Positions 16,724-28,048 of a DNA stretch of 64,000 nt are shown here, piece after piece. The DNA lies in contig NZ_BDFE01000008.1 in the NCBI RefSeq assembly GCF_001748225.1, positions 124,001 through 188,000 on the forward strand, given 5' to 3'. Made by a program: the position numbers and the translations under genes. How positions within the stretch are numbered: the first letter of the stretch is position 1; each line of letters opens with the position of its first letter. The stretch is from Desulfoplanes formicivorans. Its GTDB lineage: Bacteria > Desulfobacterota > Desulfovibrionia > Desulfovibrionales > Desulfomicrobiaceae. The notes beneath the pieces were generated by a model. That model ran no database searches. It was not told the DNA's origin and worked only from the letters and a program-made list of their open reading frames with translations.

Positions 16724-18646
16724 ATGGAACATAACGGCGCACTGGACTCCCTGCTTCAGGAAGAACGCGTTTTCAGACCGCTGCCGCAACTGGTTATCGA
16801 GGCAAATGTCAATCCCCAAGAATATGATGCCGCCGTCAGGAATGGCAATGACGATTATTTGAGCTATTGGGAAGATGCCGCCAGGGAGCTGGACTGGTTT
16901 CGCAAGTGGAATCAGGTTCTCGACGATTCCAACCCGCCTTTTTACAGGTGGTTTCCCGGGGCCAAGTGCAACATCGTGTACAATGCCCTGGACAGGCATA
17001 TCACCACTGCCAACAAGAACAAACTCGCCCTGATTTGGGAAGGTGAGACCGGAGACACCCAGAAATTCACCTACTATGAACTCTACAGGGCCGTGAACCG
17101 TTTTGCCAACGCCCTGCGTTCCCTGGGCATCAAGAAAGGGGATCGGGTTGTCATCTACATGTCTCCCCTGCCTGAAACGATCATTGCCATGCTTGCCGTG
17201 GCCAAGATCGGTGCGGTCCACTGCATGGTCTTTGCCGGGTTTTCCGCCAAGGCCCTTCGGGAGCGGATCAACGATGCCCAGGCCAAGCTGGTTATCACGG
17301 CCGATGGTTTTTATCGCAACGGCCGGCCCATCAACCTGAAGAAAGTCATCGACGAGGCTGTGGAAGGCTGCGATTCCGTGGACACCGTGGTGGTGGTTCA
17401 CCGGGCCAACGTCCAGGTGGAAATGAACGAACCCAGGGATCTGTGGTATGAAGCCCTGGTCCGTCAGGAAAGCCCCGAGTGTCCCACCGAGGTCATGGAT
17501 GCCAATGACATGCTTTTTCTTCTGTACAGCTCCGGGACCACGGGCAAGCCCAAGGGAATTGTGCATGGTCATGGCGGGTACATGGTCGGCGTTCATCGGA
17601 GTCTCAACTGGGTTTTTGACATCAAGCCCACGGACATTTTCTGTTGTACCGCTGACGTGGGGTGGATCACCGGCCACAGTTATGTTGTCTATGGCCCCCT
17701 CATGGCCGGAACGACCACGGTGCTTTATGAAGGCCATCCCCTGTATCCCCAGGCCGACCGCATGTGGGATGTGATTGCCAAGTACGGGGTGACCATCTTT
17801 TATACCGCACCGACCCTCATCCGCATGCTCATGCGTTTTGGCACCCAATATCCCAAGATGCATGATCTGAGCACCCTGCGGTTGCTCGGTTCGGTGGGCG
17901 AGCCCATCAATCCCGAGGCCTGGGTATGGTTTTACAAGAATATCGGCCGGTCCGAGTGTCCGATCATTGATACCTGGTGGCAAACCGAGACCGGATCGTT
18001 CATCATCTGTCCCTTTCCCATCTCGCTGCTCAAACCCGGGTCGGTGTTCAAACCGCTCCCCGGCATTGAGGCCGATGTTGTTGATGAACAGGGCAACCCC
18101 GTTCCTCCGGGCAAGGGGGGACAGCTCATTCTCAAACGGCCCTGGCCGTCCATGCTCCTTGGTCTGTACAAGGACCCCGAACGGTACAAGGAAGCCTATT
18201 GGAGTCAGGTACCGGGGGCCTATCTGGCCGGAGACGTGGCCCGCAAGGATGAAGACGGATACATCTGGATTCAGGGCCGTTCCGACGACGTCCTGAACAT
18301 CGCCGGTCATCGCATTGGCACGGCCGAGCTGGAAAGCGCTCTTGTGGCTCACCGGGCCGTTGCCGAGGCCGCGGTCATCGGCGTGCCCGATTCCATCAAG
18401 GGCGAGGTTGCCAAGGCCTTTGTCATCCTCAATGAGGACTATAACGACCCCGAAGATCCTGATGAGCTTCTCAAGCAGCTCAAGGATCATATCCGCAGGG
18501 AACTCGGACCTGTTGCCGTGGTCAAGAGTATCGAGATCAGGGAAAAACTGCCCAAGACCCGCAGCGGCAAGATCATGCGCCGTATCCTCAAGGCCGAGGA
18601 AATGGGTGAGGATGTCGGGGATACGTCGACCCTTGAAAACGATTGA
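16724..18646 (+). CDS. acs: acetyl-CoA synthetase (AMP-forming)
   Basis: This 640-residue cytosolic enzyme converts acetate, ATP and CoA to acetyl-CoA, AMP and PPi. Adenylation signatures are present: [11 protein letters not shown] (about residues 264-274), WWQTETGS (about 417-424), [20 protein letters not shown], and the C-terminal [10 protein letters not shown] whose Lys is the acetylation-regulated catalytic residue. It is slightly shorter than the usual 650 but complete at both ends. It has an AGGAGG-type site. In hydrogen-oxidising sulfate reducers acetate assimilation by Acs is common; linkage to the LytTR gene suggests, but does not show, regulation by it. Confidence 0.96.
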   Translation: MEHNGALDSLLQEERVFRPLPQLVIEANVNPQEYDAAVRNGNDDYLSYWEDAARELDWFRKWNQVLDDSNPPFYRWFPGAKCNIVYNALDRHITTANKNKLALIWEGETGDTQKFTYYELYRAVNRFANALRSLGIKKGDRVVIYMSPLPETIIAMLAVAKIGAVHCMVFAGFSAKALRERINDAQAKLVITADGFYRNGRPINLKKVIDEAVEGCDSVDTVVVVHRANVQVEMNEPRDLWYEALVRQESPECPTEVMDANDMLFLLYSSGTTGKPKGIVHGHGGYMVGVHRSLNWVFDIKPTDIFCCTADVGWITGHSYVVYGPLMAGTTTVLYEGHPLYPQADRMWDVIAKYGVTIFYTAPTLIRMLMRFGTQYPKMHDLSTLRLLGSVGEPINPEAWVWFYKNIGRSECPIIDTWWQTETGSFIICPFPISLLKPGSVFKPLPGIEADVVDEQGNPVPPGKGGQLILKRPWPSMLLGLYKDPERYKEAYWSQVPGAYLAGDVARKDEDGYIWIQGRSDDVLNIAGHRIGTAELESALVAHRAVAEAAVIGVPDSIKGEVAKAFVILNEDYNDPEDPDELLKQLKDHIRRELGPVAVVKSIEIREKLPKTRSGKIMRRILKAEEMGEDVGDTSTLEND

Positions 18647-18703
18647 CGGACCATTGTCCCTCGGTGGCTTCATCATGGGCCTGACCGAGAGAACATTGAA
18701 ATC

Positions 18704-18731
18704 GCAAGGCGGCCGCTGGCCGCCTTTTTCA
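18704..18731 (+). terminator. intrinsic terminator of acs
   Basis: AAGGCGGCC (18706-18714) pairs with GGCCGCCTT (18718-18726) around GCT, followed by a T-run. Confidence 0.85.
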
Positions 18732-18899
18732 TGGGCTCTGTTCTTGAGTTTTTGGGGGAAAAGGGTAAAAAGATGTTGGTGGCCGCAACAAGGCGGGTTT
18801 CCCGGAGAACGGCTCTGGCGGTAGCAGTGACAAGGGGTTTGGTTTGAATGGCATTCCATCTTCCCCGGACCTTGTGATGGCGTCAACAGGATGTGCGTG

Positions 18900-19700
18900 A
18901 TGACAAATCCTTTGTTTCTTTTTGATCTCGGCAACACGAACATGAAAATCTCTCTTGCCTCCCTGCGCGGGGTGGAAAAGAGCCTGGTCGTCCCGACCCG
19001 GGAATACACGTCCGACTCTCTGGGACTGTTGCTAAGGGATGCGTGTTCCTTTTTCGCCATAGCGCCCGACCAGGTCCGGGCCTGGGTGGTTTCCTCGGTT
19101 GTCCCGCCCCTGGACAGAATCCTTGTCGGCGCTGCACAACGTTTTTTTGCCTGCCCGATTTATTTTGTTCCCCACGACATTCCCCTTGCCATTGAGAATC
19201 GTTACGCCAGACCGCGGGAGGTCGGGGCGGACCGATTGGTGGCGGCTTTTGCCGGACGTCGGCTCTTTGAGGACAAGACCCTGATCCTGATCGATTTCGG
19301 CACGGCAACCACGTTTGACTGTGTGCAGGACAATGCCTATCTCGGCGGGCTCATTTGTCCGGGAGTCCTCTCTTCGGTGCGGGCCCTGGGAACAACAACC
19401 GCCAAACTGCCCCAGATCAGTCTGGAGACAACGGGCTCGGAAGTCGAGATCGGCCGGGATACGGCAACAAGTCTGAATCAGGGCATTGTCCACGGATTCG
19501 CGGCCATGGTCGAGGGGCTGACGGATCGACTCAAGAAAAGTCTTGGGGATGATCGGGCCGTGATCGTGGCCACGGGTGGATTCGCCGAAAAGATCGTTTC
19601 CGTCTGTTCGGGTATTGATCATGTCCAACCCGATCTGCTCATGCAGGGCCTGCGCATGGCGTATCGGGACATGATCCGGGAACAGGGGGAAGGGCGATGA
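18900..19700 (+). CDS. coaX: type III pantothenate kinase
   Basis: CoaX phosphorylates pantothenate in the first step of coenzyme A synthesis. The phosphate-binding FLFDLGNTNMKISL motif is at the N terminus (residues 6-19). The second motif is PREVGADRLVAAFAGR and the third is LIDFGTATTFDCV, all typical of CoaX; the length (266) is normal. The start at ATG 18900 is preferred because AGG lies 9 nt upstream, though an in-frame ATG at 18891 exists. It may be cotranscribed with eno 156 nt downstream. Confidence 0.93.
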   Translation: MTNPLFLFDLGNTNMKISLASLRGVEKSLVVPTREYTSDSLGLLLRDACSFFAIAPDQVRAWVVSSVVPPLDRILVGAAQRFFACPIYFVPHDIPLAIENRYARPREVGADRLVAAFAGRRLFEDKTLILIDFGTATTFDCVQDNAYLGGLICPGVLSSVRALGTTTAKLPQISLETTGSEVEIGRDTATSLNQGIVHGFAAMVEGLTDRLKKSLGDDRAVIVATGGFAEKIVSVCSGIDHVQPDLLMQGLRMAYRDMIREQGEGR

Positions 19701-19766
19701 GCCCGGGCATGTACCCTGTTGTCTGTTGTGCTCGGCAATAGCGGTGCGTGAGGGAGACGGGCATGA

Positions 19767-21161
<1,395 letters not shown>

Positions 21162-21165
21162 CATA

Positions 21166-22014
21166 ATGATACTGCTTGATGGAAAAGCGACTGCCGCAGC
21201 CATTCGCAAGGAGCTGGGGGAAAAGGTCGGTATATTGAAGAGTACGACCGGAAAGGTTCCGGGACTGGCGGTCATTCTGGCTGGCGAAGACCCGGCCTCG
21301 GCCGTGTACGTGCGCAACAAGGAACGGGCCTGTGCCGAGGCGGGTATTGTTTCCAAGGGATACAAACTGCCGGCATCAACCACTCAGGAAGAGCTGGAGG
21401 GATTGATCCGGAAGCTCAATGAGGACGATTCGGTACACGGCATTTTGTTGCAGCTCCCCGTGCCTCAGGGATTGGACAGCGATCGGTGCCTTGACCTCAT
21501 TGACCCGGACAAGGACGTGGACGGGTTTCACCCGGTGAGTGTGGGCCGTCTGACTCTTGGGCTGCCGGGATTCAGGTCCTGCACCCCGGCCGGGGTGATG
21601 ACCCTGCTTGATCGTTACGGACTTGATGTTAGCGGCAAGAAGGCCGTGGTCATCGGCCGGAGCAATATCGTGGGCAAGCCCCTGGCCTTGATGCTGCTGC
21701 AGCGCAACGCCACCGTGACCGTGTGTCATTCCCGGACGGCCAATCTGGCCGAGGAGGTTCGTTCGGCGGATTTCGTGTTTGCGGCTGTGGGACGTCCTCT
21801 TTTCGTGACCCGGGATATGGTCAAGGATGGAGCTGTTGTGGTGGACGTGGGCATCAACAGGACCGATGCCGGGCTGGTTGGTGATTGCGATTTCAAGGCC
21901 CTGGAGTCCAAGGTTGCGGCCATGACCCCAGTTCCCGGGGGGGTTGGTCCCATGACCATCGCGCAATTGCTCATCAACACGGTGCGCTCTTTTGAGATGA
22001 AGCAGGGGTTGTAG
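21166..22014 (+). CDS. folD: methylenetetrahydrofolate dehydrogenase/cyclohydrolase
   Basis: FolD is a bifunctional cytosolic enzyme interconverting 5,10-methylene-, methenyl- and 10-formyl-tetrahydrofolate with NADP. It has 282 residues with family signatures EDPASAVYVRNKERAC (catalytic Tyr and nearby Lys), QLPVPQGLD, and PCTPAGVM-like SCTPAGVMTLL. The Rossmann motif is VVIGRSNIVGKPLALMLL, and the C-terminal box PVPGGVGPMTIAQLL. It follows eno by 4 nt and is ended by a strong terminator. Confidence 0.97.
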   Translation: MILLDGKATAAAIRKELGEKVGILKSTTGKVPGLAVILAGEDPASAVYVRNKERACAEAGIVSKGYKLPASTTQEELEGLIRKLNEDDSVHGILLQLPVPQGLDSDRCLDLIDPDKDVDGFHPVSVGRLTLGLPGFRSCTPAGVMTLLDRYGLDVSGKKAVVIGRSNIVGKPLALMLLQRNATVTVCHSRTANLAEEVRSADFVFAAVGRPLFVTRDMVKDGAVVVDVGINRTDAGLVGDCDFKALESKVAAMTPVPGGVGPMTIAQLLINTVRSFEMKQGL

Positions 22015-22068
22015 ATGCGGGAGCAGGTCGGGGATCGCTTCCCGGCACATGTTCCCATGAAATAAGAT

Positions 22069-22106
22069 CCATGAAAAAAGGCCCGCTTGCGGGCCTTTTT
22101 TCATGG
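22069..22106. terminator. bidirectional intrinsic terminator
   Basis: A 17-bp perfect stem (22069-22085 with 22090-22106, GGCCCG/CGGGCC core) has A-tract and T-tract flanks included, between folD (+) and the convergent AmrB gene (-). Confidence 0.92.
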
Positions 22107-22121
22107 ATTGTATCCTGCTGA

Positions 22122-22931
22122 TTACTCGACAATGATTCCCGCATATCCCACAATCTGATCATACTCTCCGTTCACGTCTCCGGAAGTGGCGTAACGGGTC
22201 AGGTAGGCCTTGCGGGCTCCCAGCTCGCGGGCAGCAATGAGCCCCGCAGTCATGGGGAGGACGCCGCACATGGAGATGTGGTTGTGGCGAACGGTGGCAT
22301 AAAGGCCCTCGGGATCCAGGGCCTGGATCTGGTCAATGGCCATGCCATCGAGTTTTTGTGCGGTGTTTGCGGAAACGTAATGGCTCATGTCGGAACTGAC
22401 CACCAGGCTGACCGGTTTGGCTGCGGTCCTGATGGCCCTGGCCAGGGCCATGCCCACTTTTTCGAGGATTTCAAACGTAGGATCGGCAATGGTGATGGGC
22501 ACGATGCGTGTGTCCGGATTTTTGGCGTGCAAAAAGGGGATCTGCACTTCCAGGGAGTGTTCGCGCGTGTGGGAGGCGTAGTCGGCGGCGATGAGGGGAC
22601 TGGCCTGGAGGATGGTCTCTGCCAGATCCGCGTCCACTGCAAGGCTGCCGCCAGGAAAGAGCCAGGAGCCGTCAGGCCAGAGGCCAATGGGGGCTCCCTG
22701 ACCGGTGTGATTGGGACCGAGCAGGATGATGGTTTCGTGAAGGCTGGTTCTGGCCACGGTTTCCCCGGCCACACTTCCTGAATAGATATAGCCTGCATGG
22801 GGAAGCATGGCCAGGATGGTCGGCCGGGTGGAGGCAGCTGTACCTTGGGGCATGTATTGGTTGAGCTGACGATGCAGTGCGCGGGGATCGTCGGGATAGA
22901 ATTGACCGGCTACGACGGGATGTCTGTCCAT
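22122..22931 (-). CDS. amrB: AmmeMemoRadiSam system protein B (Memo family)
   Basis: This 269-residue protein of the Memo/DODA-like fold has metal-site histidines in LPHAGYIYSGSVAGE and REHSLEVQIPFL, and conserved VSSDMSHY and TSGDVNGE segments. Prokaryotic Memo homologues are often encoded with an AMMECR1 protein and a radical-SAM enzyme. The biochemical role of the bacterial protein is not settled, and no AmrA or radical-SAM partner is next to it. It follows the large TPR gene by 12 nt and so is probably in its transcript. Confidence 0.88.
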   Translation of the reverse strand: MDRHPVVAGQFYPDDPRALHRQLNQYMPQGTAASTRPTILAMLPHAGYIYSGSVAGETVARTSLHETIILLGPNHTGQGAPIGLWPDGSWLFPGGSLAVDADLAETILQASPLIAADYASHTREHSLEVQIPFLHAKNPDTRIVPITIADPTFEILEKVGMALARAIRTAAKPVSLVVSSDMSHYVSANTAQKLDGMAIDQIQALDPEGLYATVRHNHISMCGVLPMTAGLIAARELGARKAYLTRYATSGDVNGEYDQIVGYAGIIVE

Positions 22932-22943
22932 GGTCTCCTCCCC

Positions 22944-25859
22944 TTAGTTGAAGGGCTGCAGCTTTTCCTGCAGCTGATCCGCTTCCAGATCCCTGGCAGC
23001 CATCTTGCTGTAGATGGAATCCGGATACATCTTGGTGATCGCCACCAGTTTATTTTTCCATGACTCATTATCCTGATTCAATTTGAACAGGTTGGCAAGG
23101 GTGTACATGTGGGCCGGCCAGGACGGATCGGCCTTGGTCATGTATTTTTCGCATTCCAGTCCCCAGCTCAGGGCCTCCTGGTGACGTCGGGTCGTTGAGG
23201 TGACCCGAATGAGCATGTCCAGACAATCCCGGATCTTGGGCAGATCCTGTTCGGGCATACTCAAAAACAGGGACAGGGCCTCGTGGGCCAGGTTGTATTC
23301 GTTGCGAAGATCCTGTGCCTGTTCGGCGTGCTTGGCCATGAAATACAGGGCATAGGCCCGTTGGGCGTCAGGAAGTTCGACATCGGCAGCCAGCTGTTTC
23401 CACAAGAGGTGGCTTTGATCGGTTTGTCCCAGGTTCTGATGGGCCAGGGCCAGGGTGTATTCGAATTGACGTTTCCGGTTTGCCGAAAGTTTCCAGTCCT
23501 TGATTTCCTGGGAAAGTTTGATGATGTCCTGCCATGATTGGGATTGAACCAGAATGGCCAGGGCCAGATCCAGGGCCGGTCCGGAGCTGGCTTCCCGGGG
23601 GCGTTTGTTCGCAAGCAGCGGCGCGGCCAGCGTGAGAGCCTGGATCGCATGGCCCGTTTTCCAGAGGCTCGTGGCCACGGCCAGACGGGCCATGGGCGCG
23701 GGAGATTGATGAAGAAAGGGATAGGTATTCCACAGGGAAACAATATCCTTGAACCGGTCGCGTTCAATGGCCTTGGCCGTGAATTGCGCAAAGGCCTTGT
23801 TGCCCACCTCAAGGGCCTTGGGAGTCAGTTCCTGTTGGGGATAGTTGTTGATGAAATCTGCAACCGCCTGCAGGGTATCCCTGTATTGATCGTTCCATAA
23901 TTGCCACATGGCCAATTTGAGCTGAGCAACCGGGGCCAGGGGGCTGTCGGGATAGGTGGCAATGATCTGGGAGTAAACCTGTTGCGGCCGCAGGGAATAG
24001 GGCTTGTCAAAGACGGAAAACATGGTGTCGATGGAGGGCTTGTCAAAAACACCTTCCTCGGCAAGACGCATTTTGGCGATCAGTCCACCTTCCTGATCGG
24101 GAAATTGTTCGGCTGTTTTTTCGTAAATTTGACGAGCCGCCTTTGTCTTGCCGGTCATGACGTAAATATCTCCCAACCGGGCCAGGGCGATGTCCACATC
24201 CTTGGCCTGGGGGGTCAGATTGACATACGTCCAGAATTCTTCCTTGGCAGCAGAAAGACGCTTGTTTTTGAAATCAATATACCCGGCCAGCATGAGGAAG
24301 GCGGGGTCCTTGAGGTAGTAGCGTGGCCAGCGTTTTTGCACGTAATCCATGATTTCAAAGGCCTGCTTGAAATAACCAAGTTCCTTGAGGGCCTTGGTTA
24401 GGCCAACGGCGCAGCTTTGCGTTATGGCATTGTCCGGATAGTTCTGAACTACGTATTGGAAACGATCCGCTGCCTGCTGATAGTCTTTGGCGTTCAGATA
24501 ATGTTCACCCATATAGTAGTAGGTCAGGGGAACATTGGTGTCATGGGGATATTTCGATCGGATGAGGTTGAAATATGCCTGGGCCTCGGGAATATTGTTC
24601 ACCTTGACATTGATCAGCCCCATGCTCAGCAGGGCCGATGGCAGTCTTGGTGATTGAGGGTTGAAACTGATCGCTTGTTGAAACGCCGACATGACTTCCT
24701 GGAAACGGGAGTCCAAGTCGTTGTGGAATTTTTGGAACAGGGCCTCGGCTTTCAGGTACAAGGCCTCTTCCCCGAGAACATCGGGCAGTGCAGGCTGATC
24801 AAGCATGTCCTGCAAGATGTCCAGGGCCGCGTCTATTTCTCCGTTTTGCAAGGTGCCCTTGGCGGTGGTCATGCGCTCCTTGAAAGAGGGAGCTGCTGTT
24901 GCGTTGGTTGTGGCATCCGTCGGCGGTGAGGCAAAGGAGGCGGCTTTATCGTTTTGGTTGGTCGGAGATCCAGAAGGGTTGTCCTTAGATGATGACTCGG
25001 TGTGCTGGTCGTGTTGCGAGCTGCTGTCTTGGGCAACGGTACGAACATGTGTAGTCTGCTGATTGCGGGCAATGGTCTTGTTGGCTTTTGCTCTGCCGCT
25101 GGTGGGACGTGAGGCTGGCGCAGTTGCCAAGGGTGTATGAGCATCGCCAAAGGCTTCTTCTGCGGTCTGAAATTTGACCTTGAAGCGGAGTGTTCCCGGA
25201 CTTTTTGGCCCTGTGTTGTCTGGGATATCCCCGGACGAATGAAGAGCCGTGGCATTGATGACAACAGACTGTCCCTTTTTGGGCTGGACTGTTGGGGGCA
25301 GAGGAACGGTTTGAGTGGATGCCGTAGAACCAGATGGTTCGGGCGTGATTTCTTGCGGGGCAGCATGTGCACGACGGGCAGGCGCCTTTGGAGATTCCTT
25401 GCCGGACGGTCCTTGTTGCTGCGCTTTTTTCTGCAAGGCCATCTTGGAGGGTTGCCATTGGGCTCCCAAGGGATCGTGGAAAAGGTCCAGAATAAGTTTG
25501 TGGTCACCTGGAAGGGGAAAATAGATAAACCCAAAGGCAGGGGATTTGAGGTGGATGGTTATGGCACGCTCAGAGGGGGTTATATTGGTTATCATCCTGG
25601 AGACACTGAGATCAATGGGCGCGGGCCGGGGCTCCTGGTTCCAGATGGATGGCGGCAGGGTCAGGGTGATGGCTGTCCGGCCGGTTCTTTTGAGGGAGAA
25701 CGTCGGGACGGTGCGGTCAAAGGCAAAGACAAGACGTTCTTTTTGGGGATAATGGTGCCACGATTGGGTCATGCCAAGGGCAGTGCCGGGAAGCCACAGG
25801 GCCATGATTGTTCCCACGCAGAGTACAAGGAAGTTCTGTGCTCTCCGGAATAATGTCAT
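22944..25859 (-). CDS. large exported tetratricopeptide-repeat protein
   Basis: This 971-residue protein has an N-terminal signal peptide (residues 1-29, LVLCVGTIMALWLPGTALG). A beta-rich AMIN-like segment follows (about 30-125, LVFAFDRTVPTFSLKRTG), then a low-complexity Pro/Ser/Thr/Gln linker (about 150-320). A long array of TPR helices fills residues about 330-960 (for example YYYMGEHYLNAKDYQQAADRFQYV). This layout suggests a periplasmic scaffold acting at the cell wall or outer membrane. I start at ATG 25859; the frame extends to 25910 but the extra residues are not signal-like. There is no clear ribosome-binding site. Function is unknown. Confidence 0.82.
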   Translation of the reverse strand: MTLFRRAQNFLVLCVGTIMALWLPGTALGMTQSWHHYPQKERLVFAFDRTVPTFSLKRTGRTAITLTLPPSIWNQEPRPAPIDLSVSRMITNITPSERAITIHLKSPAFGFIYFPLPGDHKLILDLFHDPLGAQWQPSKMALQKKAQQQGPSGKESPKAPARRAHAAPQEITPEPSGSTASTQTVPLPPTVQPKKGQSVVINATALHSSGDIPDNTGPKSPGTLRFKVKFQTAEEAFGDAHTPLATAPASRPTSGRAKANKTIARNQQTTHVRTVAQDSSSQHDQHTESSSKDNPSGSPTNQNDKAASFASPPTDATTNATAAPSFKERMTTAKGTLQNGEIDAALDILQDMLDQPALPDVLGEEALYLKAEALFQKFHNDLDSRFQEVMSAFQQAISFNPQSPRLPSALLSMGLINVKVNNIPEAQAYFNLIRSKYPHDTNVPLTYYYMGEHYLNAKDYQQAADRFQYVVQNYPDNAITQSCAVGLTKALKELGYFKQAFEIMDYVQKRWPRYYLKDPAFLMLAGYIDFKNKRLSAAKEEFWTYVNLTPQAKDVDIALARLGDIYVMTGKTKAARQIYEKTAEQFPDQEGGLIAKMRLAEEGVFDKPSIDTMFSVFDKPYSLRPQQVYSQIIATYPDSPLAPVAQLKLAMWQLWNDQYRDTLQAVADFINNYPQQELTPKALEVGNKAFAQFTAKAIERDRFKDIVSLWNTYPFLHQSPAPMARLAVATSLWKTGHAIQALTLAAPLLANKRPREASSGPALDLALAILVQSQSWQDIIKLSQEIKDWKLSANRKRQFEYTLALAHQNLGQTDQSHLLWKQLAADVELPDAQRAYALYFMAKHAEQAQDLRNEYNLAHEALSLFLSMPEQDLPKIRDCLDMLIRVTSTTRRHQEALSWGLECEKYMTKADPSWPAHMYTLANLFKLNQDNESWKNKLVAITKMYPDSIYSKMAARDLEADQLQEKLQPFN

Positions 25860-26158
25860 CACGGGATATTTGTGCTCATGGTACGCTATGTTTTCGGTTG
25901 CAATGGGCATGGTTCGGACGCGTCATTACGTGTGATCGTGCAAAAAAACCGTGGAGGCCGGCGAGGGAACCCATGGTTGTCGGTCTACCTGGCAGGGTCG
26001 GGAAAAGATGCATGAAAAAAGTCTGGTAGTGAACTTCGATACGGCAAGAAAATGAACTTCTGAGCCGTGTTTTGTTTCTCCATGCAAAAATTGTGGCAAG
26101 ATTTGCGCACAAGCCAAGCGATGCCCCTCAATGTCTGCCAACAAGCATCTCCATCCGG

Positions 26159-27181
26159 TCAGGACGTGATTTTTTTCTTTTTTAGCTTTTCGATCAGTGT
26201 AGTACGCTTGATCCCCAGAATCTCGGCAGCCTGATTTTTGACGCCGTCAGCCATATACAGGGCTTCCTTGAGCAGGTGGGTTTCCATGATGTCAAAGAAA
26301 TCCTTGAGCCCCACGCCCTGCTCCTGCATGTCTCGCACGGCCGGGAAGCGGAAGCCTTGAACCATGGGTCGGGTTTGAACCTTGGGGGGAGGAGAGACTT
26401 TGGTTCCGGTTTCTTTAAGGATTTTGTCCGGAAGATCCATCGGCGTGATGACGTCCCCATCACACAAGATGCTCAACCGTTCCATGAAGTTTTCCAGTTC
26501 GCGGACATTGCCCGGCCAGGAGTATGACAAAAGAATGTTTTGAGTTTCCTCAGCCAGTCGCATGAGGCATCGGTTCTGGTGCTTGCAGAATTTTTGCAGG
26601 AAATAATGGGCCAGCAAAGGGATGTCCTCCTGACGTTCCCGCAGGGGTGGTAAGTGAATGGGGATGACATTGAGGCGGTAAAACAGGTCTTCCCGGAAGT
26701 TGCCCTTGGCCACTTCCTGTTCCAAATCTCGGTTGGTCGCAGCAATGATTCGGACGTTGGCCTTGTAGGTTTTGGTGCCGCCGACCCGCTCGAACTCGCG
26801 TTCCTGCAGCACCCGAAGGATCTTGACCTGCAGGCTCAGGTCCATTTCCCCGATTTCATCGAGGAACACGGTTCCTCCATCAGCCAGCTCGAAGCGGCCA
26901 GCCCTTGTTCTGATGGCATGGGTGAAGGCTCCTTTCTCATGGCCAAAAAGTTCGGATTCCAGAAGCTCGCCAGGGATGGCCCCGCAATTGACCGGCACGA
27001 AGGGAGCCCCTGTTCTCTTGCTGTTGCGATGCAGCGCCCTGACCATGAGTTCCTTGCCCGTGCCGGATTCCCCGCTGACCAGAACCGTGCTGTCAGTGGG
27101 GGCCACCTTGCCTAGGATGGCAAAAACCTCCTGAAGGGCCGGGCTTTGGCCGATGATTCCCGAAGTGTCCAATGTCATCAT
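26159..27181 (-). CDS. sigma-54-dependent transcriptional activator without receiver domain
   Basis: This 340-residue protein consists of an AAA+ sigma-54 interaction domain and a Fis-type helix-turn-helix only. Walker A is GESGTGKE (37-44), Walker B is [12 protein letters not shown], and the arginine-finger region is [14 protein letters not shown]. The C-terminal HTH is [19 protein letters not shown] (about 315-333). The sigma-54-contact loop, usually GAFTGA, is GAFTHA (84-89). With no sensory domain it may be constitutively active or controlled by a partner, as PspF is. It lies near an orphan flagellar rod gene, and a sigma-54 promoter precedes fliK elsewhere in this window, so a flagellar role is possible. 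Confidence 0.9.
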   Translation of the reverse strand: MMTLDTSGIIGQSPALQEVFAILGKVAPTDSTVLVSGESGTGKELMVRALHRNSKRTGAPFVPVNCGAIPGELLESELFGHEKGAFTHAIRTRAGRFELADGGTVFLDEIGEMDLSLQVKILRVLQEREFERVGGTKTYKANVRIIAATNRDLEQEVAKGNFREDLFYRLNVIPIHLPPLRERQEDIPLLAHYFLQKFCKHQNRCLMRLAEETQNILLSYSWPGNVRELENFMERLSILCDGDVITPMDLPDKILKETGTKVSPPPKVQTRPMVQGFRFPAVRDMQEQGVGLKDFFDIMETHLLKEALYMADGVKNQAAEILGIKRTTLIEKLKKKKITS

Positions 27182-27551
27182 GAGAACTCCACGTGTGCGA
27201 AAGTGATTCTTTGCAAAGCTTGTCTTGCATCAGTATGTGAGCAAGGCCGTTTATGTCAATAAAATGACAGAAATTTTTGTAAACCTTTTCATGCAGGTCG
27301 GAAGCGCGGTGGAGCCGGTGGAACTGTCTGAGCAGTCCCGAACGTCTGGTCAGGAGGAGGACGCCCCGCATGGATGGGGTGTCTGGTCAGACATTTTATG
27401 ACAAAAAGGGATGGGAATCGCTGAAGGCATCCAGGAGGGGATGGCAAAGCATGGCAGGATCAGGATCTGCGCCGTATGAAGACCGCAGGATCTGACAGAT
27501 GCGCGAGGGCAACTGACCGGCACATGAAACAAGGGGGGCTGGCCCGAAGGG
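27182..27551. other. non-coding stretch, no gene seen
   Basis: About 370 bases lie upstream of the sigma-54 activator gene. An AT-rich part at 27200-27295 probably holds its promoter. No recognisable frame, terminator or -24/-12 element was found. Confidence 0.45.
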
Positions 27552-27893
27552 TCACACCATTTCGTTGATCAGTTTTCCCTGGAGAAAGGCCTGGGACGAA
27601 AGCGTGGTCGCGTTGGCATCATAGGCCGTCTGGGTGGCGGTCATCTCCACCATTTCCCGGGTCAGATCCGTGGTGCTGGGAGCGGTTTCCTTGTCGGGGA
27701 GACTGGATGGCTGGAGGGGTGGTTGGTTATCATCCTGACGGATGGTTGCCCGAACACCCCTGGTGGAGGTTTCCTGCATGTCCACCCGGTCATGGGTGAA
27801 ACCCGGGGTGTTGACATTGGCAATATTGTTGGATGTGACCTGTTGCCGTGTCTGGAAGGCGTGCAGGGCGCTGGCTGAAATTTCCAGGGACAT
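27552..27893 (-). CDS. short flagellar rod/hook-like protein (FlgC-like)
   Basis: This 113-residue protein has both halves of the flagellar rod signature. The N-terminal SALHAFQTRQQVTSNNIANVN is followed by TPGF, and the C-terminal helix is DLTREMVEMTATQTAYDANA. The middle is short and hydrophilic, as in FlgB/FlgC rather than FlgE/FlgG, but it is shorter than FlgC (about 140-150). The start at 27893 has AGGAGG 7 nt upstream. It is not next to other rod genes; its neighbours are the sigma-54 activator and folE2. It may be an accessory rod or hook-filament component. Confidence 0.72.
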   Translation of the reverse strand: MSLEISASALHAFQTRQQVTSNNIANVNTPGFTHDRVDMQETSTRGVRATIRQDDNQPPLQPSSLPDKETAPSTTDLTREMVEMTATQTAYDANATTLSSQAFLQGKLINEMV

Positions 27894-28048
27894 GGGCAAT
27901 CCTCCTCTTTACAGGCTCTGGCCGCTTGTACCCTGCCGGGATTCAGGGGGGCATCAGGCGGCCTTCATGGTGATCCCAAACATGATGACAGGGTTTTGTA
28001 GCTGCTCGTACCACGGTTGCACGGCGTGGGCAATGTTTTGTCAGACCA

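Noticed and set aside
16586-19060. Very long minus-strand open frame opposite acs and part of coaX
   Set aside because: It is antisense to a clear acetyl-CoA synthetase and reads as low-complexity GC-driven sequence with no family motifs; a shadow of codon bias.
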